From NCBI GenBank assembly GCA_031278405.1, contig JAITKL010000004.1:1-7132 (forward strand): a DNA stretch of 7,132 bases. The letters run 5' to 3'. This DNA is from Endomicrobium sp. Its GTDB lineage: Bacteria > Elusimicrobiota > Endomicrobiia > Endomicrobiales > Endomicrobiaceae. Positions within the stretch are counted from its first letter, which is position 1. Each line of letters begins with the position of its first letter. Position numbers and translations under genes: made by a program. This document shows positions 6,228 to 7,132 of this stretch, piece after piece. The notes under the pieces are model-generated. The model was not told where the DNA came from, did no database searches, and was given only the letters and a program-made list of their open reading frames with translations.

Positions 6228-7052
6228 GTAAGCGATTAAGGTTAGGAATTTTTATATTTTTTGGGACTTGTCGTTACAGCTGTTTCTATAAATAAATAGT
6301 TGTAGGAGATTTTTCTTTAAAAAAGCTTACAATGTTTATGCTAAATTTGGCAATATTTCTGGAGTTACCAAAAAAAGCTAAAGTTAAAGTTAAAGTAGCG
6401 AGTGTTGACATAGGTATTTTGAGAGGCATTTCTTTGGAAAAATCTCACTAAGTTAAAATTGTCAATAGATAAAATAGGAACGGTGTAGCTAGAATTATTT
6501 CTTTGGGTGTTATAGGTGCAAATATATTGAGATTTTTCCTGGTGATTCAAGTGTGGAGGAATTGAAGATGATGACTATAATCTTTACCGAACAGTCCATC
6601 AAGTTTGGGGGGCTATGCTTAAGAATATTTCGACAAGGGTAGATAAGTCAATGCATAATGAACAATAGGCTATATGATGGAAAACCTTGCTTCTGAAAAC
6701 GAAAATGTATCTAAAATAATAAATAATTTAAATAAATTTTCGTACGATATGGCAGCTATTTCTTTTGAAAACAGAAAAGATTAAAGAGCAATAGTGTTAT
6801 CAATCAGAGATCTTTCAGAAAAGCTAGACGTTTTGACAGCATAAGCAATGGAAACGATATGGTTTCTATGCTTATAAACGACAAATGAGTAAAGATTTAA
6901 AAAAAACCGTGTTTCCGTTACGCAATGGCTTTATACTAGAGTTGCTCTTGAAGAAAACAGTCATTACGTCTTATATAAAACTTAAGATTGACGATAAAGA
7001 TTTGGCGGTTTTGCTTGGAATTATAAACATTGCTGCGATTGTAGCAAAATAA
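6224..7052 (+). pseudogene. mlaD: Remnant of an MlaD-like MCE-domain substrate-binding protein
   Basis: The original ATG at 6224 overlaps the mlaF TGA as ATGA. Reading through several frames gives MSKRLRLGIF, the membrane segment LGLVVTAVSI, VGDFSLKK, YNVYAKFGNISGV, then KVKVASVDIGILRGISLE (the MCE motif, with S where G is usual), TKLKLSIDK, VARIISLGVIG, YIEIFPGDSS and AMLKNISTRVDKSM. Frame 6662-6781 stays open (ENVSKIINNLNKFSYDMAAIS) and continues after a single TAA at 6782 as RAIVLSIRDLSEKLDVL. After SVTQW and TRVALEENSH most of the C-terminal region seems deleted. The final IDDKDLAVLLGIIN ends at TAA 7050-7052 and may be the old C-terminus. The intact protein would be membrane-anchored and carry lipid between membranes. 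At least five frameshifts make expression as one protein impossible. Confidence 0.9.
6379..6396 (+). repeat. Three tandem TAAAGT hexamers in the MCE motif
   Basis: TAAAGT occurs three times head to tail, encoding a K-V-K-V-K-V run. The MCE family usually has only a K/R-V-x-V pattern here before G-V-x-V-G, so one copy looks like a slippage duplication that keeps the frame. Confidence 0.6.
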
Positions 7053-7060
7053 ATAACTTT

Positions 7061-7132
7061 ATGAAAAAACAGAAAATTAAATTTTTGTGTCAACAATGCG
7101 GTTATGAATCAGTTCAGTGGCTTGGCAAATGC
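7061..7132 (+). CDS. radA: DNA repair protein RadA/Sms (3' partial)
   Basis: RadA is a RecA/DnaB-like ATPase that promotes branch migration in recombinational repair. Only the first 24 codons are present, running exactly to the window edge without a stop. They encode the family's N-terminal zinc finger: FLCQQCGYES, then QWLGKC, matching the CxxCG...WxGxCPxC pattern, with C10, C13 and C24 visible and the fourth cysteine beyond the edge. The start is chosen because RadA proteins normally begin about 8-10 residues before the first cysteine. There is no obvious Shine-Dalgarno; the ATG lies 8 nt after the mlaD remnant's stop. The frame is clean so far, but 24 codons cannot show that the whole gene is intact. 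Confidence 0.93.
   Translation, partial: MKKQKIKFLCQQCGYESVQWLGKC

Noticed and set aside
6365..6550. 61-codon minus-strand open frame
   Set aside because: It is antisense to the MCE motif region of the mlaD remnant, low in complexity, with no family resemblance or ribosome-binding site.
1..7132. Transposon, prophage, CRISPR, tRNA or defence-system genes
   Set aside because: No transposase motifs, terminal repeats, regularly spaced repeats, tRNA-like folds or toxin/antitoxin pairs were seen; all larger frames are explained by housekeeping genes or Mla remnants.

Overview
The window reads as a piece of an AT-rich, reduced bacterial chromosome, most likely from the Elusimicrobiota / Endomicrobium group (intracellular symbionts of termite-gut flagellates such as 'Candidatus Endomicrobium trichonymphae'). 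That assignment rests on recalled gene order, the protein style, and an intact housekeeping operon lying beside a block of heavily decayed genes. No database was searched.

Layout, all on the + strand. (1) 1-855: the 3' end of a large gene, probably a GH57-type glycosidase with a C-terminal glucodextranase/DOMON-like domain. (2) 856-1045: intergenic region with a good sigma70-type promoter (TTGAAA, 18 bp spacer, TATAAA), a roughly 85-nt leader with two hairpins, and a very strong Shine-Dalgarno. (3) 1046-5318: an intact operon rpsF-ssb-rpsR-rplI-dnaB-alr. It encodes ribosomal proteins S6, S18 and L9, single-strand DNA-binding protein, replicative helicase and alanine racemase, with tight spacing or overlap and no convincing internal terminator. 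(4) 5319-7052: three consecutive pseudogenes of a Mla/MCE-type ABC lipid transporter, in the order permease (mlaE-like), ATPase (mlaF-like), substrate-binding MCE protein (mlaD-like). They are broken by stops, frameshifts and deletions but remain readable. (5) 7061-7132: the start of radA, cut by the window edge but recognisable from its N-terminal zinc finger.

The intact genes serve translation, replication and peptidoglycan precursor supply (D-alanine), which a cell-walled symbiont still needs. The lost genes would have encoded a complex moving phospholipid between inner and outer membranes. Decay is bounded sharply by alr on one side and radA on the other.

No new defence system, mobile element, CRISPR array or RNA gene was found. 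The most interesting material is the mutational record in the pseudogenes: a deletion that fused mlaE to mlaF and removed Walker A, a 16-bp perfect inverted repeat that looks like a templated (quasipalindrome) frameshift, one-base changes in A-tracts, and a hexamer expansion inside the MCE motif.
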